Shown piece after piece: positions 13,540 to 13,862 of a DNA stretch of 13,862 nt (its first letter is position 1; each line of letters opens with the position of its first letter). The notes under the pieces are model-generated. The model made no database searches. It worked only from the letters and a program-made list of their open reading frames with translations, and was not told the DNA's origin. Both the position numbers and the translations under genes were made by a program. This DNA is from JBBSDV01 sp038240335. Its GTDB lineage: Bacteria > Chloroflexota > Dehalococcoidia > DSTF01 > JACRBR01. Where the stretch lies: the NCBI GenBank assembly GCA_038240335.1, contig JBBSDV010000080.1:1-13862 (forward strand). The letters are read 5' to 3'.

Positions 13540-13862
13540 CTCGTTCCCACGTCGATGAGCCCATCACGCGAGCATTAGTCCGGCCTGCGCGTAGAGCAAC
13601 GCGCACAGACGAGACCGAAGAGCCCGAGCACAAACCCCCGGCTCCCCGCCAAGCGAGGTGAGCAGGAGGGAAGAGAGCGGCGCCCTCTGCCCGCGCCGGG
13701 ATGTTTCAGGAACTCCCATCTTCTTCGACGAGTATCGCGGTACACGCGAACGAACACGGCGAATGACGCGAGCAATTCGGACAGAGTCCTCCGGGAACCG
13801 AACCACAGACCGACCAAATCCCCGACTTACAAACTACGAAAGGAACCGCAGGCGGATCCGCA
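13540..13862. other. 323-base terminal stretch, nothing supported
   Basis: No recognisable gene, tRNA, repeat or promoter is visible. Two overlapping minus-strand frames of about 80 codons are Arg/Ser/Leu-rich with no ribosome site. AAGGAA occurs at about 13840, but what it serves, if anything, lies beyond the window. Confidence 0.5.

Noticed and set aside
13564..13817. Two overlapping 80-codon minus-strand frames near the right edge
   Set aside because: They have low-complexity Arg/Ser/Leu content, no ribosome site and no promoter, and they overlap each other in different frames.
1..13862. CRISPR array, transposase, integrase or attachment site next to the tRNA genes
   Set aside because: No regularly spaced repeats, terminal inverted repeats, transposase or integrase motifs were found, and no tRNA 3'-end duplicate was noticed in the window.

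Overview
The window is high-GC bacterial chromosome with dense genes, short spacers and several stop/start overlaps. No phage, transposon or CRISPR signal was seen. The gene set fits a free-living heterotroph and resembles Chloroflexota or actinobacterial-type genomes. It includes a PAS/GAF kinase with an OmpR-type regulator, an acyl-CoA carboxylase of the propionyl-CoA type, a decaprenyl-phosphate phosphoribosyltransferase-like UbiA protein, a DUF402 protein, and probable leaderless promoters. The phylum assignment is an inference, not something read directly from the sequence.

Layout. Positions 1-133 hold two tRNA genes on the minus strand, Gln(CUG) then a truncated Glu(CUC). A stand-alone receiver-domain regulator follows on the minus strand (307-711), then a 463-base spacer with a good promoter and an inverted repeat over its -35 box. 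Next are two plus-strand cell-envelope genes: a secreted protein with eight strand-like motifs suggesting a TIM barrel (1175-2392) and a D,D-carboxypeptidase (2430-3476). A perfect 24-base palindrome separates these from a convergent minus-strand group. That group is a receiver protein translationally coupled to an SRPBCC-domain protein (4674 down to 3554), preceded by a second SRPBCC paralogue with its own terminator (5408 down to 4953).

From 5733 a soluble kinase (PAS-PAS-PAS-GAF-HisKA-HATPase) and a KdpE-like response regulator form a two-gene operon with an ATGA overlap, closed by a hairpin at 9144-9173. A small CxxC/CxC zinc-ribbon-like gene (9413 down to 9198) lies divergent to a carboxyltransferase beta subunit (9653-11203). 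Then come a DUF402 protein (11318-11857), the UbiA-family membrane prenyltransferase (11997-12977) and a small ABM-like ferredoxin-fold protein (13264-13539). The last 323 bases hold nothing I can support.

The content is mainly signalling (one kinase, three regulators), envelope work (carboxypeptidase, secreted barrel, lipid-linked sugar precursor) and acyl-CoA carboxylation. No complete, clearly novel multi-gene system is evident. The best leads are the unassigned secreted barrel with its palindrome-overlapped promoter, the receiver/SRPBCC coupled pair, and the matched leaderless promoters of the carboxylase and UbiA genes.
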